A stretch of DNA of 64,000 nucleotides from Sinorhizobium numidicum (GTDB taxonomy: Bacteria > Pseudomonadota > Alphaproteobacteria > Rhizobiales > Rhizobiaceae). Position numbers and translations under genes: made by a program. Below are positions 38,798 through 47,813 of the stretch, piece after piece. The DNA lies in NCBI RefSeq assembly GCF_029892045.1, contig NZ_CP120368.1, positions 1,486,001 to 1,550,000 of the forward strand, in the 5' to 3' direction. Within the stretch, counting starts at the first letter, position 1; every line of letters starts with the position of its first letter. The notes beneath the pieces are model-generated. The model saw only the letters and a program-made list of their open reading frames with translations. It searched no databases and was not told the origin of the DNA.

Positions 38798-40156
38798 ATG
38801 CCAATCAACATCACAATGCCCGCCCTCTCTCCGACGATGGAAGAAGGCAACTTGGCCAAGTGGCTGGTCAAGGAAGGCGACAAGGTAAAGTCCGGCGATG
38901 TCATCGCCGAGATCGAAACCGACAAGGCGACGATGGAAGTGGAAGCGGTCGATGAAGGCACCGTCGCCAAGATCGTGGTTCCGGCGGGCACCGAGGGCGT
39001 CAAGGTCAATGCGCTGATCGCTGTATTGGCAGCGGATGGGGAGGATGTCGCGACCGCCGCCAAGGGCGGCAAGGGCGGCAATGGCGCAGCAGCGCCGGAA
39101 CCGGCCGCGAAGGCGCAGGAAGCAGCTCCGGCAGCGCCCGCCAGCGCCCCGGCACCGGCTGCAGCCCCCGCTGCGCAGCCTGCCGCTCCGGCTGCCCCTG
39201 CACCGGCCGCAGGCGATGGCAAGCGCGTCTTTTCCTCGCCACTTGCGCGTCGTCTCGCCAAGGAGGCAGGCATCGATCTTTCGGCGATCGCCGGCTCCGG
39301 TCCGTATGGTCGGGTCGTCAAGAAAGACGTCGCGTCGGCTGTGGCGGGCGCTGTCGTCAAGCCGGCTGCAGCACCTGCTGCCGCGGCAGCTCCAGCCGCA
39401 GCGCCGCTCGCCAAGGGCATGACGGAAGAGGCCGTCCTCAAGCTCTTCGAACCGGGCTCTTACGAGCTCGTGCCGCACGACGGCATGCGCAAGACGATTG
39501 CCAAGCGCCTCGTCGAATCCAAGCAGACGATCCCGCATTTCTACGTTTCGCTCGACTGCGAGCTTGATGCGCTGCTGGCGCTCCGCGCCCAGCTCAACAC
39601 CGCTGCACCTGAAAAGGACGGCAAGCCGGTCTACAAGCTCTCGGTCAACGATATGGTGATCAAGGCGCTTGCGCTGGCGCTGCGCGACGTTCCGGACGCG
39701 AATGTGTCCTGGACCGATAGCAACATGGTCAAGCACAAGCACGCCGATGTCGGCGTTGCCGTCGCCATTCCGGGCGGCCTGATTACGCCGATCATCCGGC
39801 AGGCGGAATTGAAGAGCCTGTCGGCCATCTCCAACGAGATGAAGGATCTCGGCAAGCGCGCGAAAGAGCGCAAGCTGAAGCCGGAAGAATACCAGGGCGG
39901 TACCACGGCTGTCTCCAACATGGGCATGATGGGCGTCAAGAACTTCGCCGCGGTCGTCAACCCACCACATGCGACGATCCTTGCGGTCGGCGCCGGCGAG
40001 GAGCGTGTCGTCGTTAAGAACAAGGAGATGGTCATCGCCAATATGATGACCGTCACGCTCTCGACCGACCATCGCTGCGTCGATGGCGCGCTCGGCGCCG
40101 AGCTGCTCGCCGCCTTCAGGCGCTACGTCGAAAACCCGATGGGCATGCTTGTCTGA
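38798..40156 (+). CDS. pdhC: Pyruvate dehydrogenase E2, dihydrolipoamide acetyltransferase
   Basis: Core of the pyruvate dehydrogenase complex, moving acetyl groups from E1 to CoA. The 452-residue protein has one lipoyl domain (1-80, [11 protein letters not shown]), a long Ala/Pro linker (about 90-140), a peripheral-subunit-binding domain (about 143-180, [19 protein letters not shown]), a second Ala/Pro linker and the catalytic domain (about 230-452) ending in the His-Arg-Cys-Val-Asp-Gly active site (DHRCVDGA). It starts 15 bases after pdhB. Confidence 0.96.
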   Translation: MPINITMPALSPTMEEGNLAKWLVKEGDKVKSGDVIAEIETDKATMEVEAVDEGTVAKIVVPAGTEGVKVNALIAVLAADGEDVATAAKGGKGGNGAAAPEPAAKAQEAAPAAPASAPAPAAAPAAQPAAPAAPAPAAGDGKRVFSSPLARRLAKEAGIDLSAIAGSGPYGRVVKKDVASAVAGAVVKPAAAPAAAAAPAAAPLAKGMTEEAVLKLFEPGSYELVPHDGMRKTIAKRLVESKQTIPHFYVSLDCELDALLALRAQLNTAAPEKDGKPVYKLSVNDMVIKALALALRDVPDANVSWTDSNMVKHKHADVGVAVAIPGGLITPIIRQAELKSLSAISNEMKDLGKRAKERKLKPEEYQGGTTAVSNMGMMGVKNFAAVVNPPHATILAVGAGEERVVVKNKEMVIANMMTVTLSTDHRCVDGALGAELLAAFRRYVENPMGMLV

Positions 40157-40171
40157 CCTTTGGGGGCGTGA

Positions 40172-40663
40172 ATGGGTGAGGTGCGCAAATCGGCATCGCT
40201 GATTTCCCGTCTTTTGCGGGCTTTCGGAGTGTCGGCACGCGCATCTCTCTTGTCTGCGTTTGCAGGCATCTTGGCGTTCGGGGCGTTTGCCTCGCTGTTG
40301 ACGTGGTTCTTTGAGGTCGACGAACTGCCGTTCGACGGACCGGATTTCGCGTTGGTGGGCCTTAACGTCCTCCCGGTGGCAGTGATCGCGGGTCTGGTAT
40401 CGTTCGGCGCGCAGATGCGACCGGCAGCGACGCTGAAGCAATGCATGCTGGTCTTGCTGGCGCTTATGCTCGCTGCCGTGATGGCATGTGCTGGGGCGGC
40501 GATCTATTCGAACGATGGCATCGGCGTCGGATTGATTGATCTCCTCTGCCTCTTGGGTGCTGTGATCCCCTGCGGGCTTGCAGTGATCGCCCACTGGGCC
40601 CTCGTCAACTGGGCGTTAAGGCGAACCGGTTCAATTTTCCTCATCATTCCAGGCGGAACGTGA
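40172..40663 (+). CDS. Small integral membrane protein of unknown function
   Basis: A 163-residue protein with about four hydrophobic helices (about 24-46, 60-82, 90-112 and 120-150). No charged or catalytic motif is conserved enough to name a family. It starts 15 bases after pdhC and its TGA is directly followed by the ATG of the SGNH hydrolase, so it belongs to the pdh transcript. Its role is unknown. Confidence 0.75.
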   Translation: MGEVRKSASLISRLLRAFGVSARASLLSAFAGILAFGAFASLLTWFFEVDELPFDGPDFALVGLNVLPVAVIAGLVSFGAQMRPAATLKQCMLVLLALMLAAVMACAGAAIYSNDGIGVGLIDLLCLLGAVIPCGLAVIAHWALVNWALRRTGSIFLIIPGGT

Positions 40664-41305
40664 ATGAAAACGGTTCTCTGCTATGGCGACAGTCTGACCT
40701 GGGGATACGATGCCTCGGACGGTGGTCGCCACGCGCTTTCCGATCGTTGGCCGAGCGTGTTGCAGAAGGCGCTGGGCGCGGACGTTCACGTCATCGCCGA
40801 GGGATTGAACGGCCGCACCACCGCCTACGACGACCATCTGGCGGACTGTGACCGCAACGGCGCGCGCGTCCTGCCGACCGTCCTTCACAGCCACGCGCCG
40901 CTCGACCTCATCATCTTCGTGCTCGGTTCGAACGACATGAAGCCGGTGATCCACGGTACGGCCTTCGGCGCCGTGAAGGGTATCGAGCGCCTCGTCAATC
41001 TGGTCCGCCGGCACGACTGGCCGGTCGAAACCGAGGACGGACCGGACATTCTCATCGTTTCGCCGCCGCCGCTCTGCGAAACCGCCAACGGCGCCTTCGC
41101 CGCCATGTTTGCCGGCGGTGTGGAGCAATCGTCGATGCTGGCGCCGCTCTATCGCGATCTCGCCGACGAGCTCGGCTGCGGCTTTTACGACTCCGGTTCC
41201 GTGGCCCGAACAACGCCGCTTGATGGCGTTCATCTCGATGCCGAGAACACGCGGGCGATCGGCCGCGGCTTGGAGCCGGTCGTGCGGATGATGCTCGGGC
41301 TCTGA
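40664..41305 (+). CDS. SGNH/GDSL hydrolase (arylesterase-like)
   Basis: A 213-residue esterase. The four SGNH blocks are visible: nucleophile Ser in YGDSLTWGYD (near residue 10), Gly in EGLNGRTT, Asn in VLGSNDMK, and the Asp/His in LDGVHLDAEN. It has no signal peptide, so it is cytoplasmic. Related enzymes hydrolyse aryl esters; perhydrolases of this group have octameric structure. It is directly downstream of the small membrane protein gene and only two bases before the GNAT gene. Confidence 0.9.
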   Translation: MKTVLCYGDSLTWGYDASDGGRHALSDRWPSVLQKALGADVHVIAEGLNGRTTAYDDHLADCDRNGARVLPTVLHSHAPLDLIIFVLGSNDMKPVIHGTAFGAVKGIERLVNLVRRHDWPVETEDGPDILIVSPPPLCETANGAFAAMFAGGVEQSSMLAPLYRDLADELGCGFYDSGSVARTTPLDGVHLDAENTRAIGRGLEPVVRMMLGL

Positions 41306-41307
41306 CG

Positions 41308-41889
41308 ATGGCGGCTGGCGCGATCCTCAGACCGGCGGCGAGAAGCGACGCGGCGGAGTTAGCGATCCTGATCGACATCGCCTCGCGTGGCTTTGCGGCC
41401 TGGCTCTGGTACGGAGGCGTCTTGAGCGGTGCGGCGGAAACCGCCTTCGAGCACGGCCGCAACAGACTGCGGCAGGAGACCGGCTTGGGCACGTGGCGCG
41501 ATGCGGTAGTCGCGGTCGTCGACGACGAAATCGTCGGCGCATCAGTGTCCTATGGGATCGACGCATCGATACACGACATCGAGCCGAAGCATGCGGTACT
41601 CGTCCCCTTGCTTGGCCTACAGACAAAGGCGGTTGGTCATTGGTTCATTGATAGCCTTGGCGTCTACCGGCACCACCGCGGCAAGGGGATCGGCCGGGCA
41701 TTGCTTCAACACGAAATTACCCGCGCCGGATCGGCGCCGGTAAGCCTGATCACCGAAAGCCACAATGAAAAGGCGCAGGCACTCTACAGGCTCAACGGCT
41801 TCGAGGAGGTGGCGCGTGTAGAAGCCGTGCCGCTCTTCGAAGACAGCAGGAAACACGATTGGGTGCTGTTCACCCGCAACGTCGCTTGA
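41308..41889 (+). CDS. GNAT family N-acetyltransferase
   Basis: A 193-residue acetyltransferase. The acetyl-CoA loop is in YRHHRGKGIGRALLQHEI (RGKGIG) and the C-terminal NEKAQALYRLNGFEEVARVE is typical. It sits between the SGNH hydrolase gene and lpdA, inside the pdh block, 18 bases before lpdA. The substrate is unknown. Confidence 0.9.
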   Translation: MAAGAILRPAARSDAAELAILIDIASRGFAAWLWYGGVLSGAAETAFEHGRNRLRQETGLGTWRDAVVAVVDDEIVGASVSYGIDASIHDIEPKHAVLVPLLGLQTKAVGHWFIDSLGVYRHHRGKGIGRALLQHEITRAGSAPVSLITESHNEKAQALYRLNGFEEVARVEAVPLFEDSRKHDWVLFTRNVA

Positions 41890-41907
41890 GACAAAGGCAG
41901 GAGACAC

Positions 41908-43353
41908 ATGGCTGAGAATTACGACGTCATCGTTATCGGTTCGGGCCCGGGTGGCTACGTCACCGCTATCCGCTCGGCGCAACTGGGCTTGAAGACGGCG
42001 ATCGTCGAGCGCGAGCATCTCGGCGGCATTTGCCTCAACTGGGGCTGCATCCCGACCAAGGCGCTGCTGCGCTCCGCCGAAATCCTCGACCATGCCAATC
42101 ATGCCAAGAACTATGGTTTGACGCTTGAAGGCAAGATGACAGCCAACGTCAAGGAGGTCGTTGCCCGCTCGCGCGCCGTTTCGGCGCGGCTGAACGGCGG
42201 CGTCGGCTTCCTCATGAAGAAGAACAAGGTCGATGTGATCTGGGGTGAGGCGAAGCTGACCAAACCCGGCGAAATCGTTGTCGGGGCACCGTCGAAGCCG
42301 GCGGTCCAGCCGCAGAATTCGGTTCCGAAGGGCGTGAAGGGCGAAGGCACCTATTCGGCCAAGCACATCATCATCGCGACCGGCGCCCGCCCGCGCGCGC
42401 TGCCCGGCATTGAGCCCGACGGCAAGCTGATCTGGACCTATTTCGAGGCGATGAAGCCTGAGGACATGCCGAAGTCCATGCTCGTCATGGGATCCGGCGC
42501 GATCGGCATCGAGTTTGCAAGCTTCTACCGATCGATGGGCGTCGACGTCACGGTCGTCGAACTCCTGCCACAGGTCATGCCGGTCGAAGACGCGGAGATT
42601 TCGGCCTTCGCCCGCAAGCGGCTGGAAAAACGCGGCCTGAAGATCTTCACCGACGCCAAGGTGACGAAGGTCGAGAAGGGCGCGAACGACGTCACCGCCC
42701 ATGTCGAGACGAAGGACGGCAAGGTGACGCAGATAAAGGCGGATCGTCTGATCTCCGCCGTCGGCGTGCAGGGCAATATCGAAGACCTCGGTCTCGAAGC
42801 ACTCGGCGTCAAGACAGACCGTGGCTGCATCGTCACGGACGGTTACGGCAACACCAATGTCGCCGGCATCTACGCGATCGGCGACGTCGCCGGCCCGCCG
42901 ATGCTGGCGCACAAGGCTGAGCATGAGGGTGTGATCTGTGTCGAGAAGATCGCCGGCGTTCCTGGCGTCCACGCGCTCGACAAGGGCAAGATTCCAGGCT
43001 GCACCTATTGCGACCCGCAGGTCGCTTCCGTGGGGCTTACCGAGGCGAAGGCGAAGGAGCTCGGCCGTGATATCCGGGTCGGCCGTTACAACTTTGGCGC
43101 CAACGGCAAGGCGATTGCTCTTGGCGAGGACCAAGGTCTGGTCAAGACGATCTTCGACAAGAAGACGGGCGAGCTGCTCGGCGCGCACATGGTCGGCGCC
43201 GAGGTCACCGAACTCATCCAGGGCTTCGTCGTTGCCATGAATCTCGAAACGACGGAGGAAGAGCTGATGCATACGGTATTCCCGCATCCGACCCTCTCGG
43301 AAATGATGAAGGAAAGCGTGCTCGACGCCTATGGTCGGGTGCTGAACGCCTGA
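41908..43353 (+). CDS. lpdA: Dihydrolipoamide dehydrogenase (E3)
   Basis: Reoxidises the dihydrolipoyl groups of PdhB/PdhC with NAD. The 481-residue flavoprotein has the FAD motif GSGPGGYV (about 11-18), the redox-active disulfide in GGICLNWGCIPTKALL, the NAD motif MGSGAIGIEFASFY, the second FAD motif IYAIGDVAG and the active-site base in HPHPTLSE-like FPHPTLSEMM. It completes the pyruvate dehydrogenase complex encoded from 36342 on; further lpd paralogs for other complexes are expected elsewhere. Confidence 0.96.
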   Translation: MAENYDVIVIGSGPGGYVTAIRSAQLGLKTAIVEREHLGGICLNWGCIPTKALLRSAEILDHANHAKNYGLTLEGKMTANVKEVVARSRAVSARLNGGVGFLMKKNKVDVIWGEAKLTKPGEIVVGAPSKPAVQPQNSVPKGVKGEGTYSAKHIIIATGARPRALPGIEPDGKLIWTYFEAMKPEDMPKSMLVMGSGAIGIEFASFYRSMGVDVTVVELLPQVMPVEDAEISAFARKRLEKRGLKIFTDAKVTKVEKGANDVTAHVETKDGKVTQIKADRLISAVGVQGNIEDLGLEALGVKTDRGCIVTDGYGNTNVAGIYAIGDVAGPPMLAHKAEHEGVICVEKIAGVPGVHALDKGKIPGCTYCDPQVASVGLTEAKAKELGRDIRVGRYNFGANGKAIALGEDQGLVKTIFDKKTGELLGAHMVGAEVTELIQGFVVAMNLETTEEELMHTVFPHPTLSEMMKESVLDAYGRVLNA

Positions 43354-43431
43354 TGAGAAATGGCCGCCCGGAACTTTTGATCAGATCGCGCATTGAGATC
43401 GCTGCAGCTTTTTCAACGCGGAGAGGTCATC

Positions 43432-43683
43432 ATGAGCGTGAACGGCGTGGGCATTTTGGCGGCAATCATCATCGGCGGCTTGGCCGGCTGGCTGGCGGAG
43501 AAATTCATGAGCAGCGAAATGGGGCTGCTCATGAACATCGTTCTCGGCATCATCGGAGCCGTCGTGCTGAACTTCATTCTGGCCGCCTTCGGCATGGCCT
43601 ATGCCGGCTGGCTCGCCTATCTGATCATCGGCTTCATCGGCGCGTGCCTCTTGATTGCGGCAGGCCGCGCCGTCAGACGATAG
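43432..43683 (+). CDS. GlsB/YeaQ/YmgE family membrane protein
   Basis: An 83-residue protein with three hydrophobic helices. The GlsB/YeaQ signature is clear: IIIGGLAGWLAEKFM and MNIVLGIIGAVV. The family is often stress-induced but its mechanism is unknown. The ATG at 43432 lies eight bases after GAGAGG. It is conserved next to lpdA and lipA in rhizobia and ends with a strong terminator. Confidence 0.9.
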   Translation: MSVNGVGILAAIIIGGLAGWLAEKFMSSEMGLLMNIVLGIIGAVVLNFILAAFGMAYAGWLAYLIIGFIGACLLIAAGRAVRR

Positions 43684-43707
43684 AGCCGCATTCGCCATTC
43701 ACTTGTG

Positions 43708-43741
43708 GTCGGGCTGCCATGCAAATGGTGGCCTGACTTTT
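43708..43741 (+). terminator. Intrinsic terminator after the GlsB-like gene
   Basis: Thirteen-base arms GTCGGGCTGCCAT and ATGGTGGCCTGAC, with a few wobble pairs, enclose GCAA and run into TTTT. It closes the pdh-lpdA region before lipA. Confidence 0.7.
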
Positions 43742-43818
43742 CACGTCCGGCCATTTATATAGATCGATAAAGGGCGCACGGTCTTAAGCCGCAGGGCTCG
43801 CGCGATGAAGGAAAACAC

Positions 43819-44790
43819 ATGGTAACGGTTTTCGATGCCGTCTCGGATCGGGCACAGCGTGTTCGTCACCCCGAAAAGGCGCACAAGCCCGATACGGAAG
43901 TCTTGCGCAAACCGGACTGGATTCGGGTGAAAGCGCCGACCTCCAAGGGCTATATGGAAACCCGCTCGATCGTGAAGAGCAACAAGCTCGTCACCGTCTG
44001 CGAAGAGGCCGGCTGCCCGAATATCGGCGAATGCTGGGACAAGAAACACGCCACTTTCATGATCATGGGCGAGATCTGCACGCGCGCCTGCGCCTTCTGC
44101 AATGTCTCGACCGGCAGGCCGAACGCGCTCGATCCGGACGAGCCGGCCAATGTCGCCAACGCCGTCAAACAGATGGGCTTGAGCCACGTCGTGATCACCT
44201 CGGTTGACCGCGATGATCTGGAGGACGGCGGCGCCGAGCATTTCGAGCAGGTCATCTTCGCGATCCGGGAAGCTTCGCCGACCACCACGATCGAAATTCT
44301 GACGCCCGACTTCCTGAGAAAGCCCGGTGCGCTCGAGCGCGTGGTCGCCGCCAAGCCCGACGTCTTCAACCACAATCTCGAAACCGTCCCGTCGAACTAT
44401 CTGACGGTCCGTCCCGGTGCCCGTTACTTCCATTCGATCCGATTGCTCCAGCGGGTGAAGGAACTCGACCCGACCATGTTCACCAAGTCCGGCATCATGG
44501 TCGGCCTCGGCGAGGAGCGGAACGAAGTGCTGCAACTGATGGACGACCTGCGCACGGCGGATGTCGATTTCCTGACGATCGGCCAATATCTGCAGCCGAC
44601 CCGCAAGCACCACAAGGTCGAGAAGTTCGTGACGCCCGAGGAGTTCAAGTCCTACGAGACGGTCGCCTATACCAAGGGCTTCCTGATGGTTGCCTCGAGC
44701 CCGCTGACGCGCTCGTCGCATCATGCCGGTGACGATTTTGCGAAGCTGAGAGCGGCGCGCGAGAAGAAGCTGGCGGCCGCTGCGGAATAG
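43819..44790 (+). CDS. lipA: Lipoyl synthase
   Basis: Radical-SAM enzyme that inserts two sulfurs into octanoyl groups on lipoyl domains such as those of PdhB and PdhC. The 323-residue protein has the auxiliary cluster cysteines in [13 protein letters not shown], the radical-SAM motif CTRACAFC and the C-terminal RSS(H) stretch in [13 protein letters not shown]. The start at 43819 follows GAAGGAAAAC. It is followed by a strong terminator. Confidence 0.96.
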   Translation: MVTVFDAVSDRAQRVRHPEKAHKPDTEVLRKPDWIRVKAPTSKGYMETRSIVKSNKLVTVCEEAGCPNIGECWDKKHATFMIMGEICTRACAFCNVSTGRPNALDPDEPANVANAVKQMGLSHVVITSVDRDDLEDGGAEHFEQVIFAIREASPTTTIEILTPDFLRKPGALERVVAAKPDVFNHNLETVPSNYLTVRPGARYFHSIRLLQRVKELDPTMFTKSGIMVGLGEERNEVLQLMDDLRTADVDFLTIGQYLQPTRKHHKVEKFVTPEEFKSYETVAYTKGFLMVASSPLTRSSHHAGDDFAKLRAAREKKLAAAAE

Positions 44791-44807
44791 TCCGCCTCCA
44801 TCGCTGT

Positions 44808-44840
44808 AAGCCGCGGCGCTGCGACGTCGCGGCTTTTTTG
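44808..44840 (+). terminator. lipA intrinsic terminator
   Basis: Arms AAGCCGCG and CGCGGCTT with a twelve-base loop, then six T residues. Confidence 0.8.
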
Positions 44841-44848
44841 AGGCGCGA

Positions 44849-45475
44849 ATGGCGAGCGAGCTGACCAACATGGCGCAGGCGGCGTCGATTCTTTCGAAGG
44901 CGAGGCGCGTTTTGGTGATCGGCTGCTCGGGCGGTGGCAAGACGACACTGGCGCGTTGGCTCTCAGCACGATTTGATCTGCCATTCGTCTCGATGGACCA
45001 AGAGTTTTTCTGGCTGCCCGGCTGGGTTTCGAGACCGCGTACGGAGCAAAGGGCATTGATTGCGGCCAAGATCGATGAGCCGCGATGGGTCATGGACGGG
45101 ACCAATCCGTCGAGTTTCGATTTAAGATTGCCGCGCACGGACGTGGTCATATGGGTCCGGATGCCGCGCCTTCTCTGCCTGTGGGGCGTTGCGGGCCGTA
45201 AGCCCAGATCGCAGCCTGCCAGCGGTCTATCTGTTCGCAGGCGACCTTACGGAGCACTTGAAACTGCGTCCGGCTCCTCCACCTTCTTCAGAGTGGTACC
45301 AATTCTACGAACGTGGGAGCGCCACGAGCGACCTTGCTGGCCATGGACAATTCAACAGAGCACATTGCCCTGCTGTTCGTGCGCATTGACCGGCAGCTTT
45401 GAAGGAGCCGTGGCCATCCTCTTCGTTTTCAGGAAGGGAGATGGAAATGGCAAAGGTCGTTTGCGTCCTCTATGA
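44849..45475 (+). pseudogene. P-loop NTPase (FlaR/adenylate-kinase-like), 3' half lost
   Basis: The first 113 residues match the small nucleoside-kinase-like family called topology-modulation protein FlaR: Walker A GCSGGGKTT, MDQEFFWLPGW, WVMDGTNPSSFDLRLPRTD and WVRMPRLLCLWGV. After about base 45186 the expected continuation (YGRTRPDMAPGCPE and EFLRWIW-like motifs) is missing in all three frames. The open frame instead runs on with an Arg/Cys/Trp-rich shadow-like sequence to 45475, overlapping the fdh start. A second frame, 45189-45391, looks more protein-like but is not recognised. The gene appears truncated, probably at the junction of an insertion carrying fdh. Confidence 0.65.
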
Positions 45476-46646
45476 CGATCCGGTCGATGGATATCCGACC
45501 ACCTATGCGCGGGATGGCCTGCCGAAGCTCGAGCACTACCCCGGCGGTCAGACACTTCCCACCCCGAAGGGCATCGACTTTCAGCCGGGCGTCCTGCTGG
45601 GCAGCGTCTCCGGCGAGCTCGGCCTGAGGAAATTTCTCGAAAGCCAAGGGCATAGCCTGGTGGTGACCTCGGACAAGGACGGTCCTGACAGCGTCTTCGA
45701 ACGGGAGCTAGTCGATGCCGACATCGTGATCTCGCAACCCTTCTGGCCGGCCTACCTGACCGCCGAGAGGATCGCCAAGGCAAGCAAGCTGAAACTCGCG
45801 ATCACTGCCGGCATCGGCTCGGACCACGTGGATCTGCAGGCCGCGATGGACCGCGGCGTCACCGTCGCCGAGGTGACCTACTGCAACTCGATCAGCGTGT
45901 CCGAGCACGTGGTCATGATGATCCTCAGCCTCGCGCGGAACTATATCCCCTCTTACCAGTGGGTCGTGAAAGGCGGCTGGAATATCGCTGACTGCGTCGC
46001 GCGCTCCTACGATGTCGAGGGTATGGCGATCGGCACGGTGGGCGCCGGGCGGATTGGCAGCGCGGTGCTCCGCCGGTTGAAGCCGTTCGACGCCAAGCTG
46101 CACTACACCGATCGCCACCGGCTTCCCGACGCGGTCGAGAAGGAACTCGGCGTTACGTTCCATAAGACGGCGGCGGAGATGGTGCCGGTCTGCGATGTCG
46201 TCACCATCAACGCCCCGCTCCACCCCGAGACGGAAAACCTCTTCGACGAGGCGATGATCGCCAAGATGAAACGCGGCGCATATCTGGTGAATACCGCGCG
46301 CGGCAAGATCTGCAACCGCGATGCCGTTGCACGGGCGCTCGAGAGCGGCCAGCTAGCCGGCTATGCCGGTGATGTGTGGTTCCCGCAGCCGGCCCCGAAG
46401 GACCATCCGTGGCGCTCAATGCCCCATCACGGCATGACGCCTCATATTTCGGGTTCGTCGCTGTCCGCACAGGCGCGTTACGCCGCCGGCACGCGAGAGA
46501 TTCTTGAATGCTGGTTCGAAGGCAAGCCGATCCGCGAGGAATATCTGATCGTCGCCGGCGGCAAGCTCGCCGGCGCCGGCGCGCACTCCTACAGCGCGGG
46601 AGATGCGACGCGCGGGTCCGAGGAAGCGGCACGTTTCAAGACCTAA
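45447..46646 (+). CDS. fdh: NAD-dependent formate dehydrogenase
   Basis: Cofactor-free, single-subunit enzyme oxidising formate to CO2 with NAD. The 399-residue sequence follows the well-known Pseudomonas sp. 101 enzyme nearly throughout: VCVLYDDPVDGYPTTYARD at the start, PFWPAYLT, TYCNSISVSEHVV (substrate Asn), nucleotide fold VGAGRIG, NTARGKICNRDAV (catalytic Arg), FPQPAPKDHPW and PHISGSS (catalytic His), ending HSYSAGDATRGSEEA. The ATG at 45447 follows AGGAAGGGAG; an in-frame ATG at 45441 is too close. It sits between a broken gene and ratA, in a spot where the lipA and ratA genes are usually neighbours. Confidence 0.96.
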   Translation: MAKVVCVLYDDPVDGYPTTYARDGLPKLEHYPGGQTLPTPKGIDFQPGVLLGSVSGELGLRKFLESQGHSLVVTSDKDGPDSVFERELVDADIVISQPFWPAYLTAERIAKASKLKLAITAGIGSDHVDLQAAMDRGVTVAEVTYCNSISVSEHVVMMILSLARNYIPSYQWVVKGGWNIADCVARSYDVEGMAIGTVGAGRIGSAVLRRLKPFDAKLHYTDRHRLPDAVEKELGVTFHKTAAEMVPVCDVVTINAPLHPETENLFDEAMIAKMKRGAYLVNTARGKICNRDAVARALESGQLAGYAGDVWFPQPAPKDHPWRSMPHHGMTPHISGSSLSAQARYAAGTREILECWFEGKPIREEYLIVAGGKLAGAGAHSYSAGDATRGSEEAARFKT

Positions 46647-46666
46647 CGGGTGAGGGCCATTCCGAA

Positions 46667-46690
46667 GGCTGTGCGGACCGTCGCACAGCC
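46667..46690 (+). terminator. Hairpin after fdh
   Basis: Perfect nine-base arms GGCTGTGCG and CGCACAGCC with a six-base loop, 20 bases after the fdh stop. No T tract. Confidence 0.45.
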
Positions 46691-46878
46691 GGGTGGCAAG
46701 TGGTTGGTGTTTTTCGGACGGCGGCGGCGCATTTCGCCCGATTTGCCGACGTTGCAGCCGGCCTTTCCTATACAACGGCTAAACTGCTCGATCTGCTCTT
46801 TCTGGAGGGCAGATAAGAAGCCGGGCACAAATGCGGGTGCTCCTTGATCTTCTGGCGGCGCGGCCTTAACTGCAAACC

Positions 46879-47328
46879 ATGCCGCATTTTGAAACCAACC
46901 ACGTCGTCAAGCATTCGGCCGACCAGATGTTCGACTTGGTCGCCGACGTCGAGCGCTATCCGGAATTCCTGCCGCTCTGCGAGGCGCTGAGCGTGCGCTC
47001 GCGCAAGGAGCGCGATGGCAAGGTCTTGCTGCAGGCGGACATGACGGTCGGCTACAAGGCGATTCGTGAGACGTTCACGACCCAGGTTCTGCTCAAAAGG
47101 GCCGAGCAGATGATCGACGTCAATTATATCGAAGGGCCGTTCAAGTATCTCGACAATACATGGCGCTTTGAGCCGGTGGACGAGAGCCAGTCGATCGTCC
47201 ATTTCTACATCGACTACGAGTTCAAGAGTCGCATTCTGGGCGCGCTGATGGGTTCCATGTTCGATCGCGCCTTCCGCATGTTTTCGGAAGCGTTCGAGAA
47301 ACGTGCCGACGCGATCTACGGTATCTGA
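46879..47328 (+). CDS. RatA/COQ10-like START-domain protein
   Basis: A 149-residue SRPBCC (START-like) protein. It begins with the family pattern: VVKHSADQMFDLVADVERYPEFLPLCEAL, with FKYLDNTWRFEP in the middle and SRILGALMGSMFDRAFRMFSEAFEKRA at the end. E. coli RatA blocks ribosome association, while mitochondrial Coq10 binds ubiquinone; in alphaproteobacteria a ubiquinone-binding role is usually favoured. It overlaps the convergent cinA-type gene by 13 bases. Confidence 0.92.
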   Translation: MPHFETNHVVKHSADQMFDLVADVERYPEFLPLCEALSVRSRKERDGKVLLQADMTVGYKAIRETFTTQVLLKRAEQMIDVNYIEGPFKYLDNTWRFEPVDESQSIVHFYIDYEFKSRILGALMGSMFDRAFRMFSEAFEKRADAIYGI

Positions 47329-47813
47329 GCGAGCTCTTCGAGAAGATCGAGCGCTGTCCGCACCGTTGCCCGCCGTACAGCGTCGCGGCCGATGTCGCCA
47401 TAACGCATCTCGCGGTGCAGGACCGTACCCTTGCGGCCGGTCGCGGCAAGATGGACAAGTCCGACCGGCTTCTCCACCGAGCCGCCGCCAGGGCCGGCAA
47501 TGCCCGTCACGGCGACGGCGAAATCCGCCTCGGAATGGGAGACGGCGCCGCGGGCCATCTCGATCGCGATTTCCCGTGAGACGGCCCCGTGAGCGGCGAG
47601 CGTCGCGAGGCTGACCCCGAGCATCTGTATTTTCGCGTCGTTGGAATAGGTGACGAAGCCGCGATCGACGACCGAGGATGAACCCGCAATCTCGGTCAGC
47701 GCGCCGGCAATCAGCCCGCCGGTGCAGGACTCCGCCGTGGCGAGCTTGAGCCCGCGGGCAGTAAAATCAGCGATGATAGCCCGCGCCTTCTGTTCGATGT
47801 CGACCGGCCACAT
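47316..47813 (-). CDS. CinA family nicotinamide-nucleotide amidohydrolase (PncC type)
   Basis: A 165-residue enzyme corresponding to the C-terminal CinA domain alone. The family motifs are complete: LATAESCTGGLIAGALTEIAGSS, FVTYSNDAKIQMLGV and VTGIAGPGGGSVEKPVGLV. PncC deamidates NMN in pyridine-nucleotide salvage. Its start codon overlaps the stop region of ispDF, so the two are coupled; the 3' end overlaps the convergent ratA-type gene. Confidence 0.93.
   Translation of the reverse strand: MWPVDIEQKARAIIADFTARGLKLATAESCTGGLIAGALTEIAGSSSVVDRGFVTYSNDAKIQMLGVSLATLAAHGAVSREIAIEMARGAVSHSEADFAVAVTGIAGPGGGSVEKPVGLVHLAATGRKGTVLHREMRYGDIGRDAVRRATVRTALDLLEELAQIP

Noticed and set aside
46650..46847. 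65-codon frame between fdh and the ratA-type gene
   Set aside because: It contains the hairpin after fdh, has no ribosome site and an unlikely composition.
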